Shown: in pieces, positions 25,348 to 34,452 of the stretch
Position numbering within the stretch: position 1 is the first letter of the stretch
Layout of the letters: every line of letters starts with the position of its first letter
NCBI GenBank assembly: GCA_002405835.1
Contig: DHMO01000020.1
Location: 1-64,000, forward strand
Direction of reading: 5' to 3'
Length of the DNA stretch: 64,000 bases
Source of the DNA: Lentisphaeria bacterium UBA4640
GTDB lineage: Bacteria; Verrucomicrobiota; Lentisphaeria; Victivallales; UBA1829
Translations under genes and position numbers: made by a program
The notes under the pieces: model-generated
What the model was told of the DNA's origin: nothing
The model's database searches: none
Seen by the model: only the letters and a program-made list of their open reading frames with translations

Positions 25348-26889
25348 TTATTTTGAGGTGCGCGCAAGAATCTGATTGCGGCGGTCCCAGTAATCCTGAT
25401 GAACAGTATAGCGTCCGTTCGCACACATCGTCCCTGCAAGCTGGAAGGGAACCGTTCCATAAATCGGATAGTTGCGTCCGCTCAGGCGGAAAGTGACCGG
25501 GATGTATTCAAACGCGCCGGAGAATTCGCCCGGAGTGATTGTAACCGTAAGTCTGCGGCGTCCGCCGACATAGGAGATGAAACGCTGTTCGTTTCCTTCC
25601 GCAATGCTCCAGCCTTCCGGCAGATGCCATTCAATCGAGAAGGTCAGGTCGTCACAGGTTCCGCCGAAATACTCCAGCGTGAGTTTCTGCGCTTCGCCCG
25701 GAACGGTGACAGGACTCTTTTCGAAATCGATGCCGAAGAAACCGAACGGAAACTCAAAGGTCAGATATTTCGAAGATCTGGAAAGCACGCGTTTCGCCGT
25801 CTCTGAACCGTCTGCGAGACGGGTGAGAAGAGCTTCATCGACAACTGTTTCGCCGTCAGTCAGGCGCATCAGAGTCGGGTTGGCGGCGTCCGCGATTCTC
25901 TTGCACGCGATGACACGGTCGGTCAGTTCGTCAAGGGTCGCGGGAGGCTCCGCGTGGAATGGGTCGATGGCAACCGTCTTGATCGCTTCGCCGATCGGCT
26001 CAATCCACTCTTTCGGAATGCCGGAACGTCCGTTGATGATGCCGAGAACCGCGCCACAGGTTGCTCCGGAGCAGTCGGTGTCGTCTCCGCAGTTGACCGC
26101 GAGACAGACCGAGCGTCCGAAGTCGCCTTTGCCGTAGAGGAGACCGATCATCGCGTAAGAGACGTTTGCCGGAGCCTGGAAGACGCCGAGATCCGCGCTG
26201 TCGTCGAGCACTTTCTGACGGGCGGTTTTCCAGTCCTCCCCTGCGTCGAACGCATCGAGCACGATTTTCACGCTGCGGGCAACACGGCAATCGGCGGGAA
26301 TGCGGGCGAGCGCATAGCTGATGAGTTTGCGCAGATCGCTTTCGACGAACGCCGCGGATTCAAGCGTCGCGGTGAAGATTTCCGCATAGATGCCGTCATC
26401 CGCATGGTCGACGCAGGCATCATACCACGCATACGGGGCGACTTCGTCGGGCTCTCCGGGAAAGAGGCATGCCCAGATTTCGGAACGGATCCACGCGCCG
26501 TTGCTGTTTTTCCAGACGTCGTTGTTGCAGAAGCCGGAAAGCGGCGGTGGGAAACCGTTCGCCATGTTGAACTTGCCGACACCGTATTCATTCCAGGGTC
26601 CGGTGATGTGCGCCAGCCAGTATTCGCCGAGCACGCGTTCGTTGATCTGGAAAAGTCCCTTTTCCTCAATCGCCTTGAGCCAGACAAGCTGGAGGTCGAG
26701 GTCGTCGTTCGGCGCGGGGTTGCCCTTGAGATCCTGTGTGTAGAAATGGATGTCAAAGACTTCCTGTTTGTTTTCGTACGGAGCGCCGAGCGTTCCGCCG
26801 ATGTTTTTTCCAGTCCAGCAGCCGAGAACCTTGTCACGGTAGACTTCGCTGTTCAGGAAACTTTTTCCGGGTTTGTTCGTGTGAAACAT
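25348..26889 (-). CDS. ADP-ribosylglycohydrolase fold protein
   Basis: This 513-residue protein has an all-helical ADP-ribosylglycohydrolase domain in its first two thirds. Typical metal-binding stretches are visible: an N-terminal GCWTGKNIGGTLGAP, NDDLDLQLVW, and NCGDDTDCSGATCGAVLGI. The C-terminal 140 residues (about 370-510) form a beta-rich extension. The start at 26889 has AAAGGAA upstream and a good promoter. The family hydrolyses ADP-ribose linked to protein or small molecules, but PVC and Firmicute members with this extension often sit in carbohydrate gene contexts, so the substrate may be a different N- or O-glycoside. It stands alone, between a terminator and a divergent phosphoesterase gene. 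Confidence 0.85.
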   Translation of the reverse strand: MFHTNKPGKSFLNSEVYRDKVLGCWTGKNIGGTLGAPYENKQEVFDIHFYTQDLKGNPAPNDDLDLQLVWLKAIEEKGLFQINERVLGEYWLAHITGPWNEYGVGKFNMANGFPPPLSGFCNNDVWKNSNGAWIRSEIWACLFPGEPDEVAPYAWYDACVDHADDGIYAEIFTATLESAAFVESDLRKLISYALARIPADCRVARSVKIVLDAFDAGEDWKTARQKVLDDSADLGVFQAPANVSYAMIGLLYGKGDFGRSVCLAVNCGDDTDCSGATCGAVLGIINGRSGIPKEWIEPIGEAIKTVAIDPFHAEPPATLDELTDRVIACKRIADAANPTLMRLTDGETVVDEALLTRLADGSETAKRVLSRSSKYLTFEFPFGFFGIDFEKSPVTVPGEAQKLTLEYFGGTCDDLTFSIEWHLPEGWSIAEGNEQRFISYVGGRRRLTVTITPGEFSGAFEYIPVTFRLSGRNYPIYGTVPFQLAGTMCANGRYTVHQDYWDRRNQILARTSK

Positions 26890-26927
26890 AAAAAATTCCT
26901 TTCGTTTGATTTTACAATGCTGATAAA

Positions 26928-26956
26928 ATTTTAGCACGCTTCCGCAGATTTGTCAA
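26928..26956 (-). promoter_or_regulatory. Promoter of the ADP-ribosylglycohydrolase-fold gene
   Basis: Minus-strand TTGACA and TAAAAT with a 17-base spacer; close to consensus. Confidence 0.75.
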
Positions 26957-27015
26957 GAGAAATCCCCGGAAATCTTCCGCAAATCTACGCAAATGACTTT
27001 TTTTCTGTATGCCGC

Positions 27016-27044
27016 TTGCTTTTTTATGCGGGGAATGCTACATT
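27016..27044 (+). promoter_or_regulatory. Promoter of the metallophosphoesterase gene
   Basis: TTGCTT, 17 bases, TACATT, 25 bases before the ATG at 27070. It is divergent from the previous promoter. Confidence 0.6.
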
Positions 27045-27069
27045 CGGAGAAAAAAGGATCAATTTTCTT

Positions 27070-28080
27070 ATGAAAAACAAAATCTCTCCGGACAGTTCCG
27101 AGTTCATCGCCGAACTGGAAGACGTACAGAAACGGATGCGCGAATGGGGAAGCTGCAGCCAATGCATCGTCTTCCCGATCATCACCGACCTGCATTCCGG
27201 ACTTGTCACAGAAGACCCGCTGAATTCCCAGAAACGCGAAACAGCTTCGCACATCCGTCTTCTGAACCGCGCGGCGGAAATGCTTCATGCGGATTTCACG
27301 GCAAATCTCGGCGACACCGGACTTGACGTTCCTTTGAAGACGCAGGGCGAGACCGAAACACTCATGCGCCGCATTGCAGAATTCCATGCGGAATCCACCC
27401 TTCCCGTGCTCTTCACCCTCGGCAACCATGATGATCTCAACGGCAAAGTCCCGCCGCAGCGCTGGAATGAACTGTTCGCGAAAATCAATGCAAAACACAA
27501 AATGACCGTCGGCGGCGACGGCTCGTACGGCTTTTATGACGTTCCCGGGAAAAACTGCCGCATCTTCCGAATCAACACCAATGAAACAGATAAAATATCG
27601 GATGACCAGCTGGAGTTTCTGAAAAAAAATCTGGATTCCATGCCGCGGGAACGGTGCGCAGTCATACTCCAGCATTTCATCGCCCATCCGGCCGGTTTCT
27701 GGAAACGCCCGGCAAACCTGCCGCCGCATCAGCTCGCCCCGCAGCACATCAAATACAATGAACTTCTGCATGATTTTGTGAAAAACGGAGGAACCCTCGC
27801 GGCGGTCATTGCGGGAGACAGCCATTACGATTCATATGTGAAAGAAGACGGCATCAACCGCTTCACCATTCAGGGATACGGCGGAATCGCTCCGCACGAA
27901 AAACCGGAACATGCACGCGTTTCGCATGAATACAATCCGCTCATGGGACGCTCCGATTCATTCGACTCCTCCCGGACTTGTCTCCTGGAACTTGCGGTTC
28001 TGGATCCGGGAAAACGGCGTCTCAAGCTCTTCCGCATCGGAGCCGGAGGGAACGCCTGCGACCGGGAAGCGGTCTGGTAA
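27070..28080 (+). CDS. Calcineurin-like metallophosphoesterase
   Basis: This 336-residue protein shows the metallophosphoesterase ligands in order: D40-x-H42 (ITDLHSG), Asp82 (NLGDTG), Asn119-His120 (LGNHDD), a mid-protein His (LQHFIAHP) and GDSHYD near the end. These bind two metals and cleave phosphoesters. No clear signal peptide is present from this start. An open in-frame stretch reaches back to 26950, but it would cover the divergent promoters. The substrate is unknown. It is a single-gene unit facing away from the glycohydrolase gene. Confidence 0.85.
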   Translation: MKNKISPDSSEFIAELEDVQKRMREWGSCSQCIVFPIITDLHSGLVTEDPLNSQKRETASHIRLLNRAAEMLHADFTANLGDTGLDVPLKTQGETETLMRRIAEFHAESTLPVLFTLGNHDDLNGKVPPQRWNELFAKINAKHKMTVGGDGSYGFYDVPGKNCRIFRINTNETDKISDDQLEFLKKNLDSMPRERCAVILQHFIAHPAGFWKRPANLPPHQLAPQHIKYNELLHDFVKNGGTLAAVIAGDSHYDSYVKEDGINRFTIQGYGGIAPHEKPEHARVSHEYNPLMGRSDSFDSSRTCLLELAVLDPGKRRLKLFRIGAGGNACDREAVW

Positions 28081-28156
28081 GCCCCCGAACATTCGGCTCC
28101 CTACGCTCAAAAATCAACAGACAGAACAAAAAAACAGCGGAGTTTACAGATTTTTG

Positions 28157-28185
28157 TTGACAAAGTGCAGAAAAGATGCTAAATT
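28157..28185 (+). promoter_or_regulatory. Promoter of yebC-ruvC
   Basis: TTGACA, 17 bases, TAAATT, about 50 bases before the yebC start. Confidence 0.75.
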
Positions 28186-28235
28186 ACATGTCAACAATTA
28201 TCTGGAAACAAAACCTAAACAAAAGGCAGGTATAT

Positions 28236-28997
28236 ATGTCCGGACACAGTAAATGGGCAAACATCAAGCATAAGAAGGGCGCTGCGGACGCCAAGAAAGG
28301 TAAAATCTTCTCGAAGTTCGCGAAAGAGATCATGGTTGCGGTAAAGACCAGCGGCAAGGATCCCGCCTCCAACCCGAGACTCCGTCTTGCTCTCGCCGGT
28401 GCGCGCGCCGCCAACATGCCGCGTGAAAACATCGACCGAGCAATCAAAAAAGGCGCCGGCGAACTCGGCGACGTCGTGTTTGAAGAAATCACCTACGAAG
28501 GCTACGGTCCCGCCGGAACCGCCCTCATCATTGAATGCCTCACCGACAACCGCAACCGCACGCTCGGCGACGTCCGCATGACGCTCGACCGCACCGGCGG
28601 AAACATGGCGAACAGCGGCGCCGTCGGCTGGATGTTCCAGCGCAAAGCGCACTTCGTCATCGAAGGCGAAAACGCCGACGAGGAAAAGCTGATGGACATC
28701 GTTCTCGACGCAGGTGCCGAAGACATTGAAGTCGAAGACGGAACCGCCGAAATCTGGGCAGCTCCCGAAGCGTTTGAACCGATTCAGAAAGCGCTCGAAG
28801 GCGCGGGAATCGAACCGACCGAGTCGGGCATCGTCCGCAAGCCGGACAACAAAGTCGAAGTCAAGGAGCTCTCCACAGCTCAGCAGGTGCTGCGTCTCAT
28901 CGACAAGCTCGAAGACCTCGATGACGTCCAGGCGGTCCACTCCAACGCGGACATTGCCGAGGACATCCTCGAAAAGATCGCCGAACAGGAAGACTGA
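28236..28997 (+). CDS. yebC: YebC/PmpR-family regulatory / translation factor
   Basis: This 253-residue cytoplasmic protein has the full family length and the invariant head MSGHSKWANIKHKKGAADAKKGK. The mid-protein YEGYGPAG and the GAVGWMFQRK segment are also characteristic. Family members have been described as DNA-binding regulators and more recently as factors easing ribosome stalling at proline-rich stretches, so the name is kept neutral. ruvC follows six bases later, a classical neighbourhood. Confidence 0.97.
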   Translation: MSGHSKWANIKHKKGAADAKKGKIFSKFAKEIMVAVKTSGKDPASNPRLRLALAGARAANMPRENIDRAIKKGAGELGDVVFEEITYEGYGPAGTALIIECLTDNRNRTLGDVRMTLDRTGGNMANSGAVGWMFQRKAHFVIEGENADEEKLMDIVLDAGAEDIEVEDGTAEIWAAPEAFEPIQKALEGAGIEPTESGIVRKPDNKVEVKELSTAQQVLRLIDKLEDLDDVQAVHSNADIAEDILEKIAEQED

Positions 28998-29002
28998 CCG
29001 GC

Positions 29003-29524
29003 GTGTTCGAACCCGTTACGATACTGGGCGTGGATACGGCGATCCGGAAAACCGGTTATGCCGTTCTGCGCCTGACAGCCCCCGGACACTATGAAGTCGC
29101 CGACTGCGGACTCATCCGCAACGGCAAAGATCTGCTTCACAGCGAATGTCTGCGCAGGCTTTCGGGAGGAATCCGGGAAATCGTCAATGCCTTTCATCCG
29201 GATTCCGCCTCTATCGAAATGGCGTTCGTCAGCAAAAACATCCGCACCGCAATGATCCTCAGTCTGGCTCGCGGTGCGGTAATCGCCTCCCTCGCGGAAA
29301 GCAGTGTGCCGATCTACGAATATTCGCCCAAGACCGCGAAACGGGCGGCAGTCGGGCGGGGCGAGGCTTCCAAAGAGCAGGTCGCAGCCATGATGGCCGC
29401 CATCTGCGGAATCGATATATCAGGTGTGCCCGACGATGCGACAGATGCGCTTGCTCTTGCGCTCTGCCATGCAAACCTCTCGGCCCACAAAGAACTTCTG
29501 CTTTCAGCCGGAGCACGCGTCTGA
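29003..29524 (+). CDS. ruvC: Holliday junction resolvase RuvC
   Basis: This 173-residue endonuclease resolves four-way DNA junctions with RuvAB. The RNase-H-fold acidic residues are visible: Asp11 (GVDTAIRKTGYAV), Glu72 (SIEMAF), Asp145 and Asp148 (PDDATDALALA). It starts with GTG, five bases after the yebC stop. The Thr/Ala in place of the usual GxDPG motif after Asp11 is a mild variation. ruvA and ruvB are not in the window. Confidence 0.92.
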   Translation: MFEPVTILGVDTAIRKTGYAVLRLTAPGHYEVADCGLIRNGKDLLHSECLRRLSGGIREIVNAFHPDSASIEMAFVSKNIRTAMILSLARGAVIASLAESSVPIYEYSPKTAKRAAVGRGEASKEQVAAMMAAICGIDISGVPDDATDALALALCHANLSAHKELLLSAGARV

Positions 29525-29566
29525 CGCAGCTTCCGGAACATATAATTCAACGGAGATTTTTCGTTT

Positions 29567-30277
29567 ATGAAACTGACAAAATACGGAAGACGTGAATGGG
29601 GAACCGCCACGCTCGTCGCCGCGATTCTGCTTGCAGGAACCATTGCCTGCGGCTTCCTCTTCGCCTCAAACGCAGGCTTTTACCTTTCCATCCTCGTTGT
29701 CGCCGTCTGGCTGGCTTTCGTGGGATTCTTCCGTGACCCCGCCCGCGCAATCACCACACAGGACGACATTCTGCTCTCCCCCGCGGACGGTCTGGTCAAA
29801 GATATTGAACTTATCCGCGCGGCGGACTGTCCCCAGCTCGCCGAAGTTTTTGAAGGACGCGACATGCTCCGCGTCGGAATCTTCCTTTCCGTTTTCAACG
29901 TGCATCTCAACCGCGCTCCCGCCCCGATGACCGTCAAGCTCTCCTTCCACAAGGACGGCTGCTACTATGACGCCCGCGACAACCGCGCGATCAAGGAAAA
30001 TGAATCCCAGATCATCGCCGGCATCGCAACCGTCGGCGGCAAGGAATACCCCGTCGCCGTCAAGCAGATCTCCGGCGCAATCGCGCGCCGCATCGTCTGC
30101 CCTGTCGAACCGGGAAGACGCCTCCAGCGCGGCGAACGCTACGGCATGATCAAATTCGGTTCCCGCACGGAACTCTACATCCCTGCGAAAAGCGACCTCG
30201 AAATCGCCGTCCGCATCGGAGACAAAGTTCAGGGCGGTCTCACCGTTCTCGCACGTCAGACCCACTCAAACGCATAA
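29567..30277 (+). CDS. psd: Phosphatidylserine decarboxylase proenzyme
   Basis: This 236-residue short-type (archaeal-like) enzyme converts phosphatidylserine to phosphatidylethanolamine. Two membrane helices lie near the N-terminus (about 15-55), followed by FFRDPAR, SPADG and FNVHLNRAP motifs. The self-cleavage site is FGSRTE, where Gly198-Ser199 is cut to make the pyruvoyl group. The preceding gap is 42 bases, and pssA, which supplies the substrate, follows after 18 bases. Confidence 0.95.
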   Translation: MKLTKYGRREWGTATLVAAILLAGTIACGFLFASNAGFYLSILVVAVWLAFVGFFRDPARAITTQDDILLSPADGLVKDIELIRAADCPQLAEVFEGRDMLRVGIFLSVFNVHLNRAPAPMTVKLSFHKDGCYYDARDNRAIKENESQIIAGIATVGGKEYPVAVKQISGAIARRIVCPVEPGRRLQRGERYGMIKFGSRTELYIPAKSDLEIAVRIGDKVQGGLTVLARQTHSNA

Positions 30278-30295
30278 CCAGGAGCGGAACCGCCC

Positions 30296-31126
30296 ATGAA
30301 AAAGAACGCAAAAGCATTTCTTGAACGAAACCGCTGGCTCAAGGCGGTTCCGAACTCTCTGACCCTCTGCAACTCCCTCTGCGGATTCGCCGCAATCATC
30401 AACACGCTCCGCGCCTGTGATCCCTCGCTCCCCCTCTCCGGAGTTTCCTGCCCGTCGATCCTCGCGACAAGCGCAATTCTCATTCTCTTCGCCATGGTCT
30501 TCGACGCGCTCGACGGCTTCGCAGCGCGGATTCTCAACGCAGCAAGCATGCACGGAATCCAGATGGACTCCCTCGCTGACATGGTCACTTTCGGCGTTGC
30601 CCCCGCAACCCTTGTTGTCATCATGACCCGCAGTCTCCCCGGTTACGACAGCCGCTTCTTCTACATTGTCTGGGCGCTCGCCGCAGTCTATCTCGGCGGC
30701 GCCGCTCTGCGCCTCGCGACCTACAATGTCCATGCGATGGTCGAAAAGAAAAGCAGCGACAAGTTCTCCGGTCTCCCCTCCCCCGGAGCGGCGGCCGGCA
30801 TCTGCACAACCGTGATCTACTACAATCATCTCGGCATGGAAATCCGCTACCTCGCGGTTATCCTTCCGATCTACTGCGCCCTTCTCGGCATTCTGATGGT
30901 GAGCAAGATTCAATACACCCATTTCGCAAAATGGCTGCTCTCCCTCAAACGCAACAGAAAGCGCCTTCTGATCGTCGTCATCATCCTCGCAGCAGCCTGC
31001 TGGAAACTTGAACTGACCGCATTCGCGGCAGTCAACTTCTACATTCTGCTTGGACTTTTCGCGGCGCTCGGAAGAAAAACGGGTCTCCTCCGCACCCCGG
31101 TCGAGCCGGCGAAGGAGGCAAAATGA
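30296..31126 (+). CDS. pssA: CDP-diacylglycerol-serine O-phosphatidyltransferase
   Basis: This 276-residue integral membrane enzyme makes phosphatidylserine from CDP-diacylglycerol and serine. The CDP-alcohol phosphotransferase signature is complete: DALDGFAAR, eight residues, G, three, D (MDSLAD). Several hydrophobic helices follow. It is coupled to psd, and its stop overlaps the following epimerase gene by ATGA. Confidence 0.94.
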   Translation: MKKNAKAFLERNRWLKAVPNSLTLCNSLCGFAAIINTLRACDPSLPLSGVSCPSILATSAILILFAMVFDALDGFAARILNAASMHGIQMDSLADMVTFGVAPATLVVIMTRSLPGYDSRFFYIVWALAAVYLGGAALRLATYNVHAMVEKKSSDKFSGLPSPGAAAGICTTVIYYNHLGMEIRYLAVILPIYCALLGILMVSKIQYTHFAKWLLSLKRNRKRLLIVVIILAAACWKLELTAFAAVNFYILLGLFAALGRKTGLLRTPVEPAKEAK

Positions 31127-32082
31127 AATATCTGATCACCGGCGGCGCCGGATTCATCGGCGGACATCTCACGGAAAATCTGCTTGCCGACGGACATGAA
31201 GTTTTCTCCATCGACGATTTTTCCACGGGCTCTCCGCGCAACATCGAAGCTGTGCGGGACAACCCGCATTTCCATTTTACCGAAGCGAACATGATCCACG
31301 CACCCGAACTGGAGGATATGGTGCGCGAAGCGGATGTGATCTTCCACTTTGCGGCAGTCGTCGGCGTCGATCTCGTCGTCCGCGACCCGATCGGAACCAT
31401 CATGACCAACGTCAACGGATCCGAACGGATTCTCGCGCTCGCCTCGACGTTCGACAAAGAGATCATTCTCGCCTCCACCAGCGAAGTTTACGGCAAATCC
31501 GCGCACCTTCCGTTCTCGGAAAAGGACGATCTGGTCATCGGACCCTCCACGCATTCCCGCTGGTCCTACGCCTGCAGCAAACTGCTCGATGAATTTCTGC
31601 TGATGGCGTACCGCCGCAACAAAAATCTGCGCGGAACCGTCGTCCGCTTCTTCAATACGGTCGGTCCGCGCCAGACCGGTCAGTTCGGCATGGTTCTGCC
31701 GCGTTTCGTGAAAGCCGCGCTGAACGGCGAACCGGTGCGCGTTTTCGGAACCGGAAGACAGACCCGCTGCTTCTGTCATGTTTTCGACACGATCCGCGCG
31801 CTCCGCGGTCTCGCCGGAAACGAAAAAGCCTACGGGAACATTTACAATATCGGCTCCACGCGGAGCATTACGATAGAAGAACTCGCACATCTCGTCATCC
31901 GCGAACTCGGCTCGGCGTCCGGAGTGGAATTCATTCCGTACGACAAAGCCTACGAGAGCGGATTTGAAGATATGCTCCACCGTGCGCCGGACTGCACGGC
32001 TATCGGAGAACTTCTCGGCTGGAAAGCCGAAATTCCGCTGGAGCAAATCATACGCGATGTTGCGAAAACAACGGAAAAATAA
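31123..32082 (+). CDS. NAD-dependent nucleotide-sugar epimerase/dehydratase
   Basis: This 319-residue extended SDR protein has the NAD motif GGAGFIG (8-14), a catalytic Ser in STSEVYG, and Tyr/Lys in SYACSK. The substrate-domain segment RFFNTVGPRQTGQFGMVLPRF resembles UDP-glucuronate decarboxylases and UDP-sugar 4-epimerases. It overlaps the pssA stop, so it is read with the phospholipid genes. The exact sugar cannot be fixed from sequence alone. Confidence 0.85.
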   Translation: MKYLITGGAGFIGGHLTENLLADGHEVFSIDDFSTGSPRNIEAVRDNPHFHFTEANMIHAPELEDMVREADVIFHFAAVVGVDLVVRDPIGTIMTNVNGSERILALASTFDKEIILASTSEVYGKSAHLPFSEKDDLVIGPSTHSRWSYACSKLLDEFLLMAYRRNKNLRGTVVRFFNTVGPRQTGQFGMVLPRFVKAALNGEPVRVFGTGRQTRCFCHVFDTIRALRGLAGNEKAYGNIYNIGSTRSITIEELAHLVIRELGSASGVEFIPYDKAYESGFEDMLHRAPDCTAIGELLGWKAEIPLEQIIRDVAKTTEK

Positions 32083-32092
32083 CGAACAAAGG

Positions 32093-32120
32093 TTGAAAAA
32101 CCGGAAAAAGGTGCTATATT
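32093..32120 (+). promoter_or_regulatory. Promoter of rpmF-plsX-fabH
   Basis: TTGAAA, 16 bases, TATATT. Confidence 0.65.
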
Positions 32121-32136
32121 CCTTTTTCTGCATAGT

Positions 32137-32152
32137 GCCGCATTGTTGCGGC
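32137..32152 (+). promoter_or_regulatory. Leader hairpin before rpmF
   Basis: GCCGCA and TGCGGC form a six-base stem with a TTGT loop inside the predicted rpmF leader, and no T-run follows. It may be a control element for L32, or chance. Confidence 0.3.
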
Positions 32153-32199
32153 GCATAATAGAAACTGGAAAAGCAAAACCAAATATTGAGGAGATAAAA

Positions 32200-32379
32200 A
32201 TGGGCGTTCCTAAGAGAAAAATGTCGAAAATGAAAAAGCGTCAGCGTATTGCAGCCAACAGCTACGAGGGCGTTCAGGCCAACTTCTGCAAGAACTGCGG
32301 CGAACCTGCGGCACCCCACACGGTCTGCAAGCACTGCGGAACTTACAAAGGCAAACAGATTCTTACCGTCGAACAGTAA
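32200..32379 (+). CDS. rpmF: 50S ribosomal protein L32
   Basis: This 59-residue basic protein has the conserved head MGVPKRKMSKMKKRQR and a zinc-binding CKNCG...CKHCG pair, that is, the zinc-dependent form of L32. The start at 32200 follows GAGGAG. plsX follows after 24 bases, the widely conserved rpmF-plsX-fabH order. Confidence 0.97.
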   Translation: MGVPKRKMSKMKKRQRIAANSYEGVQANFCKNCGEPAAPHTVCKHCGTYKGKQILTVEQ

Positions 32380-32403
32380 TTTGACACGGAGAAGCGGATC
32401 GTT

Positions 32404-33423
32404 ATGAAGATCGCCGTTGATGCAATGGGCGGAGACTACGCGCCCGGAGTCGTCATTGAGGGCGTCCTGCTCGCCTTGCAGGAAATCCCCGGACTTCAGC
32501 TCGTTCTGGTCGGACATCAGGAGAAACTCTCCTTTTATCTCGAAAAAGCCGGGCTGATCAATCATCCTCAAGTGGAACTCGTGCACGCCGAACAGGTCGT
32601 GGAAATGAGTGACCACTCGACGGATTCGATCCGCTCCAAAAAACACTCCTCCATCACCGTCTGCGCGGATCTGGTGAAAGCCGGACGCGCCGACGCGATT
32701 GTTTCCGCGGGGCACACCGGCGCAGCTGTCGCCGCAACCAAAGTGCGTCTCCGCACACTCGAAGGAGTGGACCGCCCGGCTCTCGCAACTGCGATGCCTG
32801 CCGTCGGCGGAAAAAACATCCTCATTGACGTCGGCGCCAACACCGACTGCACCCCGATGAACCTCGCGCAATTCGCCGTCATGGGCGAACTCTATGCGCA
32901 ACTGACTTTCGGTCTCGAAAGCCCCAGAATCGGTCTGCTCTCCGTCGGCGGTGAAGACGTCAAGGGCAACGATCTGACCAAGGAAGTGTTCAAAATCCTC
33001 TCCAACATGCCGATCAACTTTGTCGGCAACGTGGAAGGACACGACATTTTCCACAAGAGCACCTGCGACGTCATCGTCTGCGACGGCTTCACAGGCAACT
33101 CCATCCTGAAGGCGTCGGAAGGTCTTGCCCGCGCAACTTATCACTGGCTGAAAGAGGCATTCACCCGCAACCCGATCCGTCAGACAGGAGCGTTCCTCGC
33201 AAAAGAGGCGTTCCGGGATCTGAAAAAGATCTCCGACTCGGAGGAATTCGGCGGCGCGCCCCTGCTCGGCATTCGCGGAGTCTGCATCATCGGACACGGC
33301 GCATCCACACCGAAGGCTATCAAAAATGCCATCCGGCTCGCGGATACCTATCTGAAACACGGACTGACTGATCGAATCGTCAAACGTATCAATGAATGCG
33401 GTATCGCGGTTAAACATTCCTGA
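32404..33423 (+). CDS. plsX: Phosphate acyltransferase PlsX
   Basis: This 339-residue enzyme moves acyl groups from acyl-ACP to phosphate, giving acyl-phosphate for phospholipid synthesis. It opens with IAVDAMGGDYAPG and carries SAGHTGA, VDVGAN-type (IDVGANTDC) and VCDGFTGN motifs at the usual positions. Length and context fit the family. Confidence 0.97.
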   Translation: MKIAVDAMGGDYAPGVVIEGVLLALQEIPGLQLVLVGHQEKLSFYLEKAGLINHPQVELVHAEQVVEMSDHSTDSIRSKKHSSITVCADLVKAGRADAIVSAGHTGAAVAATKVRLRTLEGVDRPALATAMPAVGGKNILIDVGANTDCTPMNLAQFAVMGELYAQLTFGLESPRIGLLSVGGEDVKGNDLTKEVFKILSNMPINFVGNVEGHDIFHKSTCDVIVCDGFTGNSILKASEGLARATYHWLKEAFTRNPIRQTGAFLAKEAFRDLKKISDSEEFGGAPLLGIRGVCIIGHGASTPKAIKNAIRLADTYLKHGLTDRIVKRINECGIAVKHS

Positions 33424-33459
33424 TCCGCACCTCGAAAATTTTAAGGAGTCTTCACTGCC

Positions 33460-34443
33460 ATGGGAATTGTGATTAAAGGTACGGGAATGTATGTCCCCGA
33501 TCGTATTCTGACAAACGCCGATCTGGAAAAAATGGTGGAGACTTCCGACGAATGGATCACGACCCGCACCGGAATCAAGCAGCGCCATATCGCCGATAAG
33601 GGCGTTGCCACTTCCGACCTTGCTTACGAGGCGGCTAAACGCGCACTCGATATGGCCGGAGTTTCCCCCGAGGAACTCGACCTTATCACCGTCGCAACCG
33701 TAACCCCCGACAAGATGTTCCCGAACACCGCCGCTCTCGTCCAGCGCAAGCTCGGCGCGAAAGCGTGCCCCTGTTTCGACATCGAAGCCGCATGTTCCGG
33801 GCTCCTCTACTCCCTTGAGGTCGGACACAGCATCATGACCGCTCACAAGAATTACAAGAAAGCCCTCGTCATCGGCGGAGAAAAACTCTCCTCCATCGTC
33901 GACTGGACCGACCGCAGCACATGCGTTCTCTTCGGCGACGGCGCCGCGGCTCTCGTTCTTGAGCGCGACGACAACGCCCCCGATTTCTATGTCGCCGGCA
34001 AACTCGCCGCAGACGGCAACTACGGTGACATCCTTCACCTGCCCGCCGGAGGAAGCGCCATGCCCGCCAGCCATGAATCGGTCGACGGAAAACTTCACTT
34101 CATCAAGATGGGCGGACAGGAGACCTTCAAGCTCGCAGTCACCAACATGTCAAACGCATGCAAAGAGGTTCTCGCAAGCGCAGGTATCGCTCCGGAACAG
34201 GTTTCCTGGGTCATTCCGCATCAGGCGAACCACCGCATCATTTCCGCCGTCGCACAGCGCCTCACCGTCCCCGAAGACCGTGTTTACGTCAACATCATGC
34301 GCTACGGCAACACCTCTTCCGCTTCCATCGGAATCTGCCTCGACGAGCTCAACCGCGCAGGCAAACTTAAACGCGGCGATTATGTTCTTCTGACCGCGTT
34401 CGGCGGCGGACTCACCTGGGGTGCGCAGCTGATCCGCTGGTAA
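33460..34443 (+). CDS. fabH: Beta-ketoacyl-ACP synthase III
   Basis: This 327-residue thiolase-fold enzyme starts fatty-acid chains by condensing acetyl-CoA with malonyl-ACP. The Cys-His-Asn triad is visible: Cys112 (EAACSGL), His254 (IPHQANHRI) and Asn284 (YGNTSSAS). The TRTGIKQRH head is typical. The ribosome site AAGGAG precedes the ATG. No fabD/fabG follow here, unlike many bacteria. Confidence 0.96.
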   Translation: MGIVIKGTGMYVPDRILTNADLEKMVETSDEWITTRTGIKQRHIADKGVATSDLAYEAAKRALDMAGVSPEELDLITVATVTPDKMFPNTAALVQRKLGAKACPCFDIEAACSGLLYSLEVGHSIMTAHKNYKKALVIGGEKLSSIVDWTDRSTCVLFGDGAAALVLERDDNAPDFYVAGKLAADGNYGDILHLPAGGSAMPASHESVDGKLHFIKMGGQETFKLAVTNMSNACKEVLASAGIAPEQVSWVIPHQANHRIISAVAQRLTVPEDRVYVNIMRYGNTSSASIGICLDELNRAGKLKRGDYVLLTAFGGGLTWGAQLIRW

Positions 34444-34452
34444 TCCAGCCTT

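Noticed and set aside
31039..34098. A 1019-codon open frame on the minus strand
   Set aside because: It is antisense to the epimerase, rpmF, plsX and fabH genes, all well supported. The product has no recognisable domain and covers several real promoters.
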